From: Flavobacterium sp. HJJ
GTDB lineage: Bacteria > Bacteroidota > Bacteroidia > Flavobacteriales > Flavobacteriaceae
Length of the DNA stretch: 64,000 bases
Reading direction: 5' to 3'
NCBI RefSeq assembly: GCF_015351475.1
Contig: NZ_JADKPR010000002.1
Location: forward strand, 1 to 64,000
Numbering within the stretch: the first letter of the stretch is position 1; every line of letters starts with the position of its first letter. The notes below the pieces were generated by a model. The model did no database searches and was not told where the DNA came from. It saw nothing but the letters and a program-made list of their open reading frames with translations. Shown one piece after another: positions 1 to 10,100 of this stretch. The translations under genes were made by a program, and so were the position numbers.

Positions 1-89
1 CTAAAAATGAGGTAATGAGTATCTGCGGGTGTGGCTATGTGTTTTTAGATAAAATTTGGACTATATAACATGTGTGATTGGTATGATTT

Positions 90-262
90 ATATTACATGA
101 CTATCCGCAAAGCATACTAAATGTTTTTTTTGCCACAGATTATACAGATTCTCACAGATTTTACATGCTATTTTTAGAAATCTGTGTTAATCTGTATAAT
201 CTGTGGTCAATTTTATCGATTTGGTATTAGTCACGGATAGTGATATTATATGGTGTTTTTGT
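90..262. repeat. Long intergenic inverted repeat
   Basis: The core is a perfect 18-base inverted repeat (133-150 with 189-206, arm CCACAGATTATACAGATT) enclosing a second 9-base pair of arms (153-161 with 178-186, CACAGATTT/AAATCTGTG). Outside these, ACTATCCG near 101 and CGGATAGT near 236 face each other in weaker flanking homology, so the whole element looks like one extended palindrome. It lies in a gene-free stretch. From general knowledge, intergenic palindromes built on this CACAGATT theme recur in Flavobacterium genomes; I infer a dispersed repeat element rather than an operator. No coding sequence is visible in 1-374. Confidence 0.7.
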
Positions 263-323
263 ATCAGGATATAATTCAAATATTATCTACGTTCTTCTTT
301 CTTGAGAATATACATTCATAAAC

Positions 324-358
324 AAGCTGCCCAATTGGAGCAGCTTTTTATTTTTTTT
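324..358 (+). terminator. Rho-independent terminator for an upstream plus-strand gene
   Basis: The arms AAGCTGC and GCAGCTT enclose a short CCAATTGG-containing loop and are followed on the plus strand by a long T-rich run. The T-run side shows that it terminates transcription arriving from left of the window. It does not suit the minus-strand pectate lyase that ends at 375. Confidence 0.7.
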
Positions 359-374
359 TTAAACTTAAAAACAA

Positions 375-1496
375 TTAAAACGAACCACAAGTATTACCTG
401 TAAAAGTAGCTCCAGCACCACCAGTAATATCTGCTTTAACTGCAGATGCTAAAAGAGTTACAATTGTGTACGGAGGTGTAAAAGCAGTATTACTTCCTGC
501 AGTATTTCCTGTAACATTTGTAAAAACATTTCCAATAGCAGTAACCGCCGTATAACCAGTCATTAGATCAATAGGCTGTTTGACATTTTCGAATACATTG
601 TTTTCAACACGGATGCTCGCTTCAAAACCCGCTGCAATACATTTGTTGCTAACAGTACTGTTGAAATAGCTATTTATAATGTGTATTTTTCCAAAACGAA
701 CTCTTGGCATTCTTTCTCTACAGCCACTAGCCCACCAGCAACGAGCGAATGTAATTCTCAATTTGCCGCGATCACCAGTTGCTCCATCACTAGAACCAAT
801 TAAATTTGAATATCTATGATCGTCAGATCCACCGGAACCTCCTGCTTTTGGCGCTTTTAAGTAGCTGAATTTTGTGTAAGATACAGTAATATAATCAGAC
901 ATGTTTTTTACATCGAAATTACCATCAACACCGTCTCTAAACTCACAATGATCAACCCATACATTTTGGCAATTATCCAAAGTAGCATTGTCCCAGCCAT
1001 CGGTATCATATGCACCAGGACCTTCGAAAATTAAATTTCTGATTATAATATTGGTACATCTTTTAATATATATAATACCTGAATTAGCTTTCGTTTGGTC
1101 AGTTGAAACAATTTTGGCACCACTAGCCCCATATATTGTTTTTCCAGATTGATCTTGAAAAGCTAATCTACCTGTGGAAGTTGCCGGAATTGTAATAGTA
1201 CCAGTAACTTTAATCACTTTTACGGCACTATTCTCAATAGCCGATTTTAATTGAGCATAGTTAGTAACTACAGTTTCTGTAGAACTTCCACCTCCAGTTG
1301 TTCCGCCATTTTGAGATGCCCAACCAGGGACTGCAGAACAATTTCCAACTTTTGCAGTTAAACTTTTTTGAGTTGTCACTTCGGCATTGTTAGAAATACT
1401 AGTTTGGTTCTCTTCAGTTATTTTAAGATCTTCATTAGTACAACTTGCAAAACTGAAAAAAATCGCAAGTAAAAAGGTTGATAATTTTGATTTCAT
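375..1496 (-). CDS. Secreted pectate lyase, polysaccharide lyase family 1 (lipoprotein)
   Basis: Predicted lyase that cleaves pectate/polygalacturonate by beta-elimination. The 373-residue protein starts with a lipoprotein signal (hydrophobic segment then FASC, Cys19), so it should be anchored in a membrane, probably facing outward. The body has the right-handed parallel beta-helix pattern of PL1: the VWVDH motif with nearby acidic residues for calcium, and the RMPRVRFG segment that carries the catalytic arginine. Length is normal for PL1. It stands alone, divergent from the Crp/Fnr-type gene, and is not embedded in a pectin locus within this window. The upstream palindrome at 1560-1583 is a candidate control site. 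The family is clear; the exact substrate is inferred. Confidence 0.9.
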   Translation of the reverse strand: MKSKLSTFLLAIFFSFASCTNEDLKITEENQTSISNNAEVTTQKSLTAKVGNCSAVPGWASQNGGTTGGGSSTETVVTNYAQLKSAIENSAVKVIKVTGTITIPATSTGRLAFQDQSGKTIYGASGAKIVSTDQTKANSGIIYIKRCTNIIIRNLIFEGPGAYDTDGWDNATLDNCQNVWVDHCEFRDGVDGNFDVKNMSDYITVSYTKFSYLKAPKAGGSGGSDDHRYSNLIGSSDGATGDRGKLRITFARCWWASGCRERMPRVRFGKIHIINSYFNSTVSNKCIAAGFEASIRVENNVFENVKQPIDLMTGYTAVTAIGNVFTNVTGNTAGSNTAFTPPYTIVTLLASAVKADITGGAGATFTGNTCGSF

Positions 1497-1559
1497 ACTT
1501 TTTTTTATTTGGTTAATGTTAAGTTATAACACTGCAAATCTGTTAAAAACTTTAGATAT

Positions 1560-1583
1560 AAAAGTTGAACAAGTTCAACTTTT
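1560..1583. promoter_or_regulatory. Perfect palindrome upstream of the pectate lyase gene (candidate operator)
   Basis: The arms AAAAGTTGAAC and GTTCAACTTTT are perfectly complementary around a two-base centre (AA). The site lies 64-87 bases upstream of the pectate lyase start, and a near-consensus -7 element (CAGATTTG on minus, 1534-1541) lies between it and the gene. That places the palindrome where an activator would bind. No T-run follows, so a terminator is unlikely. The cognate regulator is unknown. Confidence 0.5.
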
Positions 1584-1647
1584 TGTAAAAAAAATTATGG
1601 TTTTAATTTTTAATTAACAATATTTTTACATGTATTGTAATTTTTTA

Positions 1648-1668
1648 TATTTTTGCGTAATCGATTAC
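1648..1668 (+). promoter_or_regulatory. -7 element and overlapping-edge palindrome upstream of the Crp/Fnr gene
   Basis: TATTTTTG at 1648-1655 fits the Bacteroidota -7 consensus TAnnTTTG. It is followed at once by the perfect 12-base palindrome GTAATCGATTAC (1657-1668), which would sit around the transcription start. I see no convincing -33 element. The palindrome is a good candidate for autoregulation by the downstream gene, but this is inference. Confidence 0.45.
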
Positions 1669-1739
1669 ATTTTTTGCATCAATATGTTTTAATAAAAAAA
1701 CACTTAGAAAAATTTAAGCACATATAAAACTCAACTGAC

Positions 1740-2312
1740 ATGTACGAATTACTAAGGAAGAATATAGAACGTAAAATTCCACTCACAAACAATGAATGGA
1801 AGACAATCATTGAGAAAACGGAATTTATTAAATTGAAAAAAAATCAGTTTTTACAAATTCAAGATTCAAATAGTAAATACGAAGGTTTTATTTTGAAAGG
1901 ATCTTTTAAAATTTATATGCTAAAAGAAGATGGAACTGAAAGCGTTTTGTTTTTTGCATTTGAAAATGATTGGCTCTCAGATATTGAAAGCTTCTATTAT
2001 CAAAAGCCAGCTAAATACAATATAAAAGCTCTCGAAGACAGTGATATATTAGTAATCAATAAGGTCAATAAAATTTTATTATTTGAACAAGTACCAAAAT
2101 TAATTCAATTTCATACTTTAATGGTTGAGAGAACTAATATTGTTATGCAAGAAAGGCTTCTGGATGTGTTAAACAAGACATCGAAACAACGATATGTGGA
2201 GTTTGTAAAAAAATACCCCCACAAAAGTCACAAAATCAACAACAAAAATTTATCATCATACCTTGGAGTTTCCCATGAGTTCTTATCAAAAATTAAAAAA
2301 AGTTTTATTTAA
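1740..2312 (+). CDS. Crp/Fnr-family transcriptional regulator
   Basis: This 190-residue protein has an N-terminal cyclic-nucleotide-binding-type jelly roll (about residues 25-115, with the FILKGSFKIYMLKEDGTESVL pattern) and a short C-terminal helix-turn-helix (about 150-190, with LSSYLGVSHEFLSKIKK). Length and layout match the many small Bacteroidota Crp/Fnr paralogues, which often lack clear cAMP-contact residues. There are no cysteines for an iron-sulfur cluster, so oxygen sensing as in true Fnr is unlikely. It is transcribed divergently from the pectate lyase and may regulate that gene or an unlinked one. The effector is unknown. Confidence 0.85.
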   Translation: MYELLRKNIERKIPLTNNEWKTIIEKTEFIKLKKNQFLQIQDSNSKYEGFILKGSFKIYMLKEDGTESVLFFAFENDWLSDIESFYYQKPAKYNIKALEDSDILVINKVNKILLFEQVPKLIQFHTLMVERTNIVMQERLLDVLNKTSKQRYVEFVKKYPHKSHKINNKNLSSYLGVSHEFLSKIKKSFI

Positions 2313-2438
2313 AACAATACTGAATGTTTGAGCAATCTTAGAATAAGATAATTCGTTTAATATTTCGAATTAATAAAACACCTCTTCTTAGAGACTCATT
2401 TAAACAAGCGTTTTTTACTTTATAGTATCTTAAAACTT

Positions 2439-2473
2439 AAAAACCCGTTCTGAAACTTTCAGAACGGGTTTTT
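2439..2473. terminator. Bidirectional terminator between the crp-like gene and pdhC
   Basis: A 15-base perfect inverted repeat (AAAAACCCGTTCTGA with its complement) has a 5-base loop and A/T-rich ends on both sides. It lies between two converging genes and should stop both transcripts. Confidence 0.85.
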
Positions 2474-2493
2474 AATTATAAACTAACTAGCGA

Positions 2494-4119
2494 TTAAGCC
2501 AACATAGTCACTGGATTTTCGATGTACTGTTTTAATGTTTGTAAAAACTGTGCTCCAGTGGCACCGTCAATTGTACGGTGATCACAAGCTAATGAAAGCA
2601 TCATTGTGTTTCCAACTACTATTTGTCCGTTTTTAACAACTGGTTTTTCAACAATAGCTCCAACAGATAAAATTGCAGAGTTTGGCTGGTTGATGATTGA
2701 ATTAAATTCAGTTATACCAAACATTCCAAGGTTAGAAACTGTAAATGTGCTTCCTTCCATTTCTGCAGGTCCAAGTTTTTTGTTTTTAGCTCTGCCTGCA
2801 AGATCTCTAACGCTAGCGCCAATTTGAGAAAGGCTCATTGTATCAGTAAATCTTAAAACAGGAACTACTAATCCATCTTCAACAGCTACAGCTACACCAA
2901 TATTAACGTGGTGATTGATGATGATAGCATCTTCTTTCCATTGAGAATTGATTTTTGGATGTTTTTTCAATGCTAATGCGCAAGCTTTGATTACCATATC
3001 ATTGAAAGATACTTTGGTGTCTGGAACGGTATTGATAACTGCTCTTGACTGCATTGCATCATCCATTGCAACTTCAATTACAAGGTTGTAATGAGGAGCA
3101 GTGAATAATGATTCAGCTAAACGTTTCGCAATGATTTTACGCATTTGCGAATTTTTGATTTCTTCTGTAAAAACTTCGCCGGCAGGTACAAATACTTTTG
3201 GAGCTTCAGTTTTTACAGCTTCTGGAGTTTTTGATGCAACAGCTGCAGGAACAGCTGCAGATGGAGTAAAGTTTTCGATGTCGCTTTTTACGATACGTCC
3301 ATTTTCGCCAGATCCTTTAACTTGGTTTAATTGAATTCCTTTGTCAGAAGCTATTTTCTTAGCTAATGGTGAAGCTAAAATTCTTTTTCCGTCAACAACA
3401 GTTTCAATTGGTTGAGCAGTTTCTGCTGATGCAGTTTTAACTTCTTCTTTTGCAGCAGCAGCTGATGGAGCAGCTCCGCCTGCTTTATAGTTTTCAGCGA
3501 TTCCGCTAATATCAGTTCCTTCTGGTCCTATAATTGCTAAAAGGCTGTCAACAGGAGCTGTGTTTCCTTCTTGAATTCCAACAAACAATAATGTTCCTTC
3601 GTTGAAAGATTCGAATTCCATTGTAGCTTTATCAGTTTCGATTTCGGCTAAAATATCTCCTTCAGCAACTTTATCTCCTACTTTTTTCAACCAAGAAGCA
3701 ACTGTTCCTTCAGTCATAGTATCGCTCAAACGTGGCATTGTTACTACGATTACTCCTTTTGGTAAAGCTGCTGCTGGAGCAGATGTAGGTGCTTCGGGTG
3801 CTTTTGCTTCAGCTGCTGCTGGAGCAGATTCTGCCGGTGCAGGAGCTGTGCCTCCAGCGATTAAAGCAGATACGTCTTCTCCTTCTTTTCCAATAATTGC
3901 TAATAAAGAGTCTACTGGTGCAGTTTCTCCTTCTGGTATTCCAATATATAAAAGAGTTCCTTCATTGAAGGATTCAAATTCCATTGTTGCTTTGTCGGTT
4001 TCAATTTCTGCAAGGATGTCTCCTTCGCTGATTTTGTCTCCTACTTTTTTAAGCCAAGCTGCTACCGTTCCTTCAGTCATAGTATCGCTCAAGCGGGGCA
4101 TTGTTACAATTGTTGCCAT
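2494..4119 (-). CDS. pdhC: Dihydrolipoamide acetyltransferase, E2 of pyruvate dehydrogenase
   Basis: The E2 core transfers the acetyl group from lipoamide to CoA. The 541-residue protein has two N-terminal lipoyl domains, each with the ETDKATMEF motif (lipoyl lysines K43 and K164), joined by Ala/Pro-rich linkers. Then come a peripheral-subunit-binding domain (about 245-285, ILASPLAKKIASDKG) and the catalytic domain (about 310-541), with the active-site motif DHRTIDG (H514, D518). The two lipoyl domains are almost identical, which indicates a recent or gene-converted internal duplication. It starts 7 bases after the E1-alpha stop, so the two form an operon. E1-beta is not adjacent. A branched-chain E2 is the main alternative, but the linker style and neighbour favour pyruvate. 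Confidence 0.93.
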   Translation of the reverse strand: MATIVTMPRLSDTMTEGTVAAWLKKVGDKISEGDILAEIETDKATMEFESFNEGTLLYIGIPEGETAPVDSLLAIIGKEGEDVSALIAGGTAPAPAESAPAAAEAKAPEAPTSAPAAALPKGVIVVTMPRLSDTMTEGTVASWLKKVGDKVAEGDILAEIETDKATMEFESFNEGTLLFVGIQEGNTAPVDSLLAIIGPEGTDISGIAENYKAGGAAPSAAAAKEEVKTASAETAQPIETVVDGKRILASPLAKKIASDKGIQLNQVKGSGENGRIVKSDIENFTPSAAVPAAVASKTPEAVKTEAPKVFVPAGEVFTEEIKNSQMRKIIAKRLAESLFTAPHYNLVIEVAMDDAMQSRAVINTVPDTKVSFNDMVIKACALALKKHPKINSQWKEDAIIINHHVNIGVAVAVEDGLVVPVLRFTDTMSLSQIGASVRDLAGRAKNKKLGPAEMEGSTFTVSNLGMFGITEFNSIINQPNSAILSVGAIVEKPVVKNGQIVVGNTMMLSLACDHRTIDGATGAQFLQTLKQYIENPVTMLA

Positions 4120-4126
4120 AATTGAT

Positions 4127-5125
4127 TTATAATTTATGAGGTGTGAATGGATAGTTTTCTTGTTCGTACACTACGTCGTATAGTTGCTGGATTTCTGGAT
4201 AAGGAGATTCTTCAGCAAACTGAGCGCATTCTTCAACCAAATCTTTAACTCTTTTATCGATTACTTCGATTTCTTCTTGAGTAGCGTATTTTAAATCTAA
4301 GATTACATCCAAAACTTGTGTGATTGGATCAATTTTTTTGTATTCTTCAACCTCGTCTTTAGAGCGGTATAATTGTGCATCAGACATAGAGTGGCCTCTG
4401 TATCGGTATGTTTTCATTTCAAGGAAAGTAGGTCCGTCACCGCGTCTTGCTCTGTCTATTGCTTCAGTCATTGCTTCAGCAACTTTTACAGGATTCATTC
4501 CATCAACTGGACCGCATGGCATTTCATACCCTAAACCTAGTTTCCAGATATCAGTATGGTTTGCTGTTCTTTCTACAGAAGTTCCCATTGCGTATCCATT
4601 ATTTTCTACGATGAAAACTACTGGAAGTTTCCATAACATCGCCATATTGAATGCTTCGTGTAAAGAGCCCTGACGAGCTGCTCCATCACCAAAATAAGTC
4701 ATAGTAACTCCGCCAGTTCCATTGTATTTATCTCCAAATGCTAGTCCAGCTCCCAATGGAATCTGACCTCCAACAATTCCATGTCCGCCATAAAAACGGT
4801 GCTCTTTAGAAAAGATATGCATTGAACCACCCATTCCTTTGGATGTTCCAGTTGCTTTTCCTAAAAGTTCGGCCATTACACGTCTTGGGTCAACCCCCAT
4901 GCCAATTGGCTGAACGTGATTTCTGTATGCAGTAATCATTTTGTCTTTTGTCAAGTCCATTGCATGTAAAGCTCCTGCTAAAACTGCCTCTTGACCATTA
5001 TATAAGTGTAGAAAACCTCTAACTTTTTGCTGAATGTATAATGCTGCAAGTTTGTCTTCAAACTTTCTCCAAAGGAGCATGTCTTCATACCACTTTAAAT
5101 AAACTTCTTTTGTAACTTCTTTCAT
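4127..5125 (-). CDS. pdhA: Pyruvate dehydrogenase E1 component, alpha subunit
   Basis: This is the thiamine-diphosphate-dependent subunit that decarboxylates pyruvate and, with E1-beta, acetylates the lipoyl group of E2. The 332-residue protein carries the ThDP motif that starts GDGAARQG and ends VENN, the RGHSMSD loop and the GKATGTSKGMGGSMH segment typical of E1-alpha. It is the first gene of a two-gene unit with E2 just downstream. The beta subunit is not in the window, as is common in Bacteroidota. A TATTTTTG -7-like element (minus, 5230-5237) lies about 105 bases upstream, without a clear -33 partner. Confidence 0.94.
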   Translation of the reverse strand: MKEVTKEVYLKWYEDMLLWRKFEDKLAALYIQQKVRGFLHLYNGQEAVLAGALHAMDLTKDKMITAYRNHVQPIGMGVDPRRVMAELLGKATGTSKGMGGSMHIFSKEHRFYGGHGIVGGQIPLGAGLAFGDKYNGTGGVTMTYFGDGAARQGSLHEAFNMAMLWKLPVVFIVENNGYAMGTSVERTANHTDIWKLGLGYEMPCGPVDGMNPVKVAEAMTEAIDRARRGDGPTFLEMKTYRYRGHSMSDAQLYRSKDEVEEYKKIDPITQVLDVILDLKYATQEEIEVIDKRVKDLVEECAQFAEESPYPEIQQLYDVVYEQENYPFTPHKL

Positions 5126-5288
5126 CTGAAATAATTCTTTTGCTTAAGTGTTATTGTTTTATCAATCATGACCTAGTAACGCAAAATAGTTTCCTCACCA
5201 CAAATTTGCGCCCCAGAGGGGTCGGGATGCAAAAATAAGACATTCCTGCTAAGAACTAAAATTTAAAAGCTAATTTTTAGTTTCTTTT

Positions 5289-5771
5289 TTAAAGTAATTT
5301 GTTATCAAACATAAAAGGGAGTAAATTTTTTAGGGATTCAGATTGATGAATTTCTCCTGTCTCGCCAGTATAGTAAATTTTTATAGGGCTGTTCTGACGT
5401 ACTTCATATTCGGATATTGATTGCCTGCAGGCTCCGCATGGAGGAACCGGAATCACCGTAGGATTATTGTCTGAAGCGGCAGAAATTGCTATTTTTAGTA
5501 TAGTGGCTTCAGGGTAAAGTGCTCCAGCATGAAATACAGCAACTCTTTCTGCGCAGAGTCCAGAGGGATAAGCTGCGTTTTCTTGATTAGAACCAACAAT
5601 TATTTCTCCATTGTCTAACAGAATAGCAGCTCCAACTCTGAATTTAGAATAGGGGGCATAGGCATTTTGTCTAATTTCAATTGCTTTTTTTATTAAATTT
5701 TGCTCTGCTTCAGGTAATTCTTGAATGGATCCAAAAACATTAATTTTTGAAGTAATTGTTATTTCTTTCAT
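5289..5771 (-). CDS. cdd: Cytidine deaminase
   Basis: Hydrolytic deamination of cytidine/deoxycytidine to uridine in pyrimidine salvage. The 160-residue cytosolic protein has the zinc-dependent deaminase signature: the proton-shuttle region SGLCAERVAVF and the zinc cysteines in PPCGACRQ. FRVGAAILLDNGEI is the usual substrate-pocket strand. Length fits the short tetrameric class. It lies downstream of porV and upstream of pdhA on the same strand; a hairpin at 5852-5899 separates it from porV. Confidence 0.93.
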   Translation of the reverse strand: MKEITITSKINVFGSIQELPEAEQNLIKKAIEIRQNAYAPYSKFRVGAAILLDNGEIIVGSNQENAAYPSGLCAERVAVFHAGALYPEATILKIAISAASDNNPTVIPVPPCGACRQSISEYEVRQNSPIKIYYTGETGEIHQSESLKNLLPFMFDNKLL

Positions 5772-5851
5772 TCGAATATTATTTTAAACGATTTCTATAT
5801 AATTTAGAATTACGATTTGTGATTATTGCAGTGACAAATGAACAATATAAA

Positions 5852-5899
5852 ACTAAAAAAATCCAATTTCAAAATAATGAAGTTTGGATTTTTTTTAGT
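5852..5899. terminator. Terminator after porV
   Basis: The inverted repeat ACTAAAAAAATCCAA ... TTGGATTTTTTTTAGT has a loop of about 17 bases and A/T runs on both ends. It lies 25 bases past the porV stop on the minus strand and separates porUV from cdd. Confidence 0.75.
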
Positions 5900-5923
5900 T
5901 TTTAAATATTAAAATTCACACTA

Positions 5924-7117
5924 CTAATAGTTTTCATATTTTTCTCCAAAATTGAATGATAATGAGAAACGCAGAGTGTTTTCTAAAGGATTTTGAATTT
6001 TGGAAGTAGAGAATAAATAAGAAACATCTATTTTGACAGTACTGTATTTAAATCCAGCCCCAAGCGAGAAAAACTCCCGAGATCCTTTGTCTGGGCTTTC
6101 ATGAAAATATCCAGCGCGAAATGCAAAGGCATCCTGATAAACATATTCTGTTCCAAAAGAATAGGTGATTTCTTTTAATTCCTCACTAAATCCGCCAGGT
6201 GCATCCGTAAATGACTTAAACATTCCTGAGAACCAGCCTGTAGAGTTGTATTCAGTTTTAGCAAGATCACTGTCAGTTTTGTTAATTATTCCGTCTCCAT
6301 TAATGTCAGCTCCTTGATAACTGTCGCCATCGTATGAAACTTGAGGAGTAGGAACCATTAATTTGCTAAATTCCAGATTAACGCCGATGGTGCTGTATTC
6401 GTCCAAAATAAAATCAAAACCTCCTCCAAGTCTCATGTTTGCAGGCAGAAAATTGGCATTTATGTCGTCGTTGTCGTAACTCATTTTAGGTCCCATATTC
6501 TGAAAATTAAATCCTGCTCTCCATCTTCCATTAAAATCATTATATGCAATTTCTTCAGATTGATAAAACCCTGCAACATCTACAGCAAAACTGCTTGAAG
6601 AAGAAGCATCATTATTATCGGTTGCTACTTTAAGGTTAGAATTGATGAAACGTCCGCCGACTGCCATTGAGAATTTTTCGCTTAGCTTCATCGAATAAGA
6701 TAAGTCAAGCGCAAATTCATTTGGGGATACTCTTTGCACTGGACTGTCAAAATCTTGTCTTAGATCAATATCTCCTAACCCAAAATAACGGAAACTGGCA
6801 GCGAATGCACTTTTTTCACTGTATTTATTGTAATATGTTAACTGCGCTAATGAAATGTCATTTACCAAGGCTGTTAAATAGGGAGTGTAGCTTACTGAAA
6901 ACCCATGCTGATCCGTAGCAAAGGCATATTTGGATGGATTCCATTGCTGCGAAAAGGCATCTGGAGAGGAGGCTACTCCGTTATCGGCCATACCTGCGGC
7001 TCTAGCGTCTGCGGCAACTAAAAGAAAAGGAACTGCTACTGTTATAGGTCTTTCTTGGGCATACGTAAAATTAAAGATGTAAAAGAATACGATTAATAAG
7101 GACGTTTTTTTCATCAC
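5924..7117 (-). CDS. porV: Type IX secretion outer-membrane protein PorV
   Basis: PorV (LptO) is a 14-strand outer-membrane barrel that carries type IX secretion substrates from the SprA translocon to the PorU attachment site. The 397-residue protein has a signal peptide ending near TYAQ, the family opening VPFLLVAADARAAGMADNGVAS, and a C-terminal beta-strand pattern ending in aromatic residues. It follows porU by 38 bases, and this pairing is the standard arrangement in gliding flavobacteria. Recognition rests on family features and context. Confidence 0.93.
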   Translation of the reverse strand: MMKKTSLLIVFFYIFNFTYAQERPITVAVPFLLVAADARAAGMADNGVASSPDAFSQQWNPSKYAFATDQHGFSVSYTPYLTALVNDISLAQLTYYNKYSEKSAFAASFRYFGLGDIDLRQDFDSPVQRVSPNEFALDLSYSMKLSEKFSMAVGGRFINSNLKVATDNNDASSSSSFAVDVAGFYQSEEIAYNDFNGRWRAGFNFQNMGPKMSYDNDDINANFLPANMRLGGGFDFILDEYSTIGVNLEFSKLMVPTPQVSYDGDSYQGADINGDGIINKTDSDLAKTEYNSTGWFSGMFKSFTDAPGGFSEELKEITYSFGTEYVYQDAFAFRAGYFHESPDKGSREFFSLGAGFKYSTVKIDVSYLFSTSKIQNPLENTLRFSLSFNFGEKYENY

Positions 7118-7155
7118 TTTTAAAAAAAATTAATTGGTATAAATATACTATATTA

Positions 7156-10100
7156 TTAAAGAATCACAAGTTTTTCAATCTTTTCAGCTTTCTTGTTTGA
7201 CAAGACTGCTTTTACTGTGAGCCTGTACACATAAACTCCTTTTCCAATTTTATTTCCAAAATCATCTCGAGCATTCCATGTTATATCTCGCGATAGAAAG
7301 CCTGGAGTAGTAATAGTTTGGTTTTTTGTCCAGACTATTTTTCCAGTAATTGTCAATATTTGAATTTGGACTTCTAATGGTTCATTAGGTTTATTATGGG
7401 TAAACCAAAACTCAGTATAATTGACACATGGATTAGGGTAATTTAATACATTTGTCAATGTTACTGTTTCGTTGCCAACTACTAAAAATTGTATTTCAGA
7501 AGTTGCTGCGTTATTATAAACATCCCAAACAGTAAATGTAATTGTATGAAGACCAGCTTTTAAATTTCTTAAAGGAAAATGTAAATTCCCAGTCATATAA
7601 CTGTCTAATTCTGTTTGGTAATAATCATTTAATATAATAGGATTGCTTACATCACCGTCTAATACAGCTACTATATCATGGCCAATTCCCCCTGCGGTGT
7701 TTATCCCGCTTTCATCCTCCATATTCGCAATAAAAACGGGAGATTCATTGGTTATTCCTCCTGAGACAAAAGTTTCATCATTCATATATAACTTCACTTT
7801 TGGGCTATTATTGTCTGTGGCAGCATTTTCATTTATTCCGCCTACTTTTATTGTTGTGTCATAACCTGTGACGTCTTCTGATAATTGATTTTTTTGGGAA
7901 TAAAAACTTATTTTTCCGCTGCCTAATGGAATACGGATATCTTTCGGGACAATAAAATTACATTCAAACTGTCCATTAATTACAGATGCATTTCCTCTAA
8001 AAATTGCTTCGCCTAATGTTGTAAAGTTTATCGACGGGCTGTATCCGTCATTGTTTAAAGTTTTTTTTGTTATTTTCTTATCAAACAGGACTGCAGACAA
8101 AGAACCATTGTAATTTGGCATCGGAATATTATTTTCGTCTGTTATTTGTCCTGATATTTTCATTTTAGCTAATGATTTAAAATCAGGAATTGTTTGATTG
8201 ATTGGGATATCGTTTACTTTTGTAAGTATTACTTTTGGTTTGGGGATAGCAAGGAATAATGCAGGATCTCCTATATATAACACAACATTCGTTGCTGCAT
8301 TTGGATTTTCATTTTTAGAAACTCTTAAAGCTTCAGCAATAGAAACATATTGATTTGTACCATAAGCGAAAAGATTTTTTGCAAAAACATCATTAAAGTT
8401 TTCAGCACTAAATTGCCCAATTTCCCGAATAGTTGAAATTAGAGAAATCGCCCCCCCTTTTGAATTCCAATAAATATACTCTCCAGCGGTAGGTCTTTTT
8501 GGGTTATCAAAACGAGAAAATTCGCATGTTATAGTAATAAATAAAGGATATTTGTATTGATTACTTAAGCTTTGACTGTTAGTTTTGTCCCAAATTCGTT
8601 CACTTGCCAGTCCATCTTCTCCTCCATGTCCTAAATAATTAAAGACTAATGCTCCTTTTTCAAATTCGTTGTAAAATTCAGATTTTGCAGCTGGATATCT
8701 TTCACCGCCCGCAGCGGCTTCTTGTGTGTAGGAATCGAGGAATATTTTGGACACATTTAAAAAAGGTTTTTGAACTTCAATTTCATCAGCCAGAGTATTT
8801 TGTCTTGACTGCAAAGTGGCATCTGTAGATTTGTCGGAATCATCCGCAAGAGTTACATAATTATTTCTCCAAGAGCCATAAGCTTTTTTGTTATAATATT
8901 CGAAAATCTTATTTATCATTTCATCAGCTTGGGCTGTAGTGCTTACTAACATTCGGCCAACGGCTATGTCAATACCTCCATAATCATTAGTAATATTACC
9001 TTCAGAATCGTCCATCAATCCAAAAAAATCATCCGATGCAAAAGAATCTTCACCAATGGTGTTGCTAATTAGGGCTTCATAAATAGGGACAATGTTATTA
9101 TTGTTAGATATTCTGTTTTTGTAATCGAATGAGGCATCTCCAAAGAGATTTATATATCGTACTTTTTTATCGCTGGAAGATGCATTATTGTAAATGTATT
9201 TAATACAGTTTCTGATTGCGGCTATATCTTGTTTACCAGAAGAGAATTCTTGGTAAATAGATTCCAGAGTAAGAACTTTTGTGTTCAAATTTGAATTTGC
9301 CCGATGAAAAGCGGCTAGTTTTTCTGCTTGAATTTTTAAGAATTCAGGTGTAATAATTATGTAATCAATATCTTGAAATTGTCCTTGGGTGTTTTTAAAT
9401 ACGGTGCCTTTTATATTGGCGTTGGCTATTTTAGATTTGTTTTCTTTTAGAGGAATATAGTAATCGTTTTGATCAACGGCGATGTATTTTTGCGAATCTC
9501 CAAGATTTGCCTTGAATGAAAATGTATTTGCATTCTTGTTTTCTGTTTTTGTTACATTATAAATATCAGTTATATTCCAAATTTGAGATATAGAAGAAGC
9601 ATTTGTGAAATTATAAGAAACAACGCCAATACTTGAATTTGCTAAGTCGTATTGAAAATGAAATTGTTTTCCATATCCCTGCAGTTTGCTTTTTGCTTTT
9701 AATTGTATAAAATCCAAAAAGCCTTTAGAGCCAGGAACACCATTATTATTATAGGTTAATTTGATTTTTATAGTTGAAGAACCTGTAAATGCAGCGTTAG
9801 TCAGTTTATTGCTGGAATATTGTATCTCAGAACCTGTATTCAATGAAGCAAATGATACTGTGCCAATATCTGATCCATTAGCAGCAACTTTAAAAGAAGT
9901 AGGAGTGTAAGCTGCAGAAGCTAAAACAACATTTGAAGTTACAGGGACAGAAGAGTCAATATTTGGAAAGTCAAATGTGAATTCCTGAGTATCATTAATT
10001 TCGAATGATTCTCCAACCCATTGACGTCCAAGCTGGGCTATATTTGTTAAATCAACTTCATGAAATTGCTGGTCATCATATGATGTTAGCGATATAGTGC

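Noticed and set aside
3602..4132. 176-codon open frame antisense to the E2 lipoyl domains
   Set aside because: It is a shadow of the Ala-rich E2 coding strand, which is clearly the real gene.
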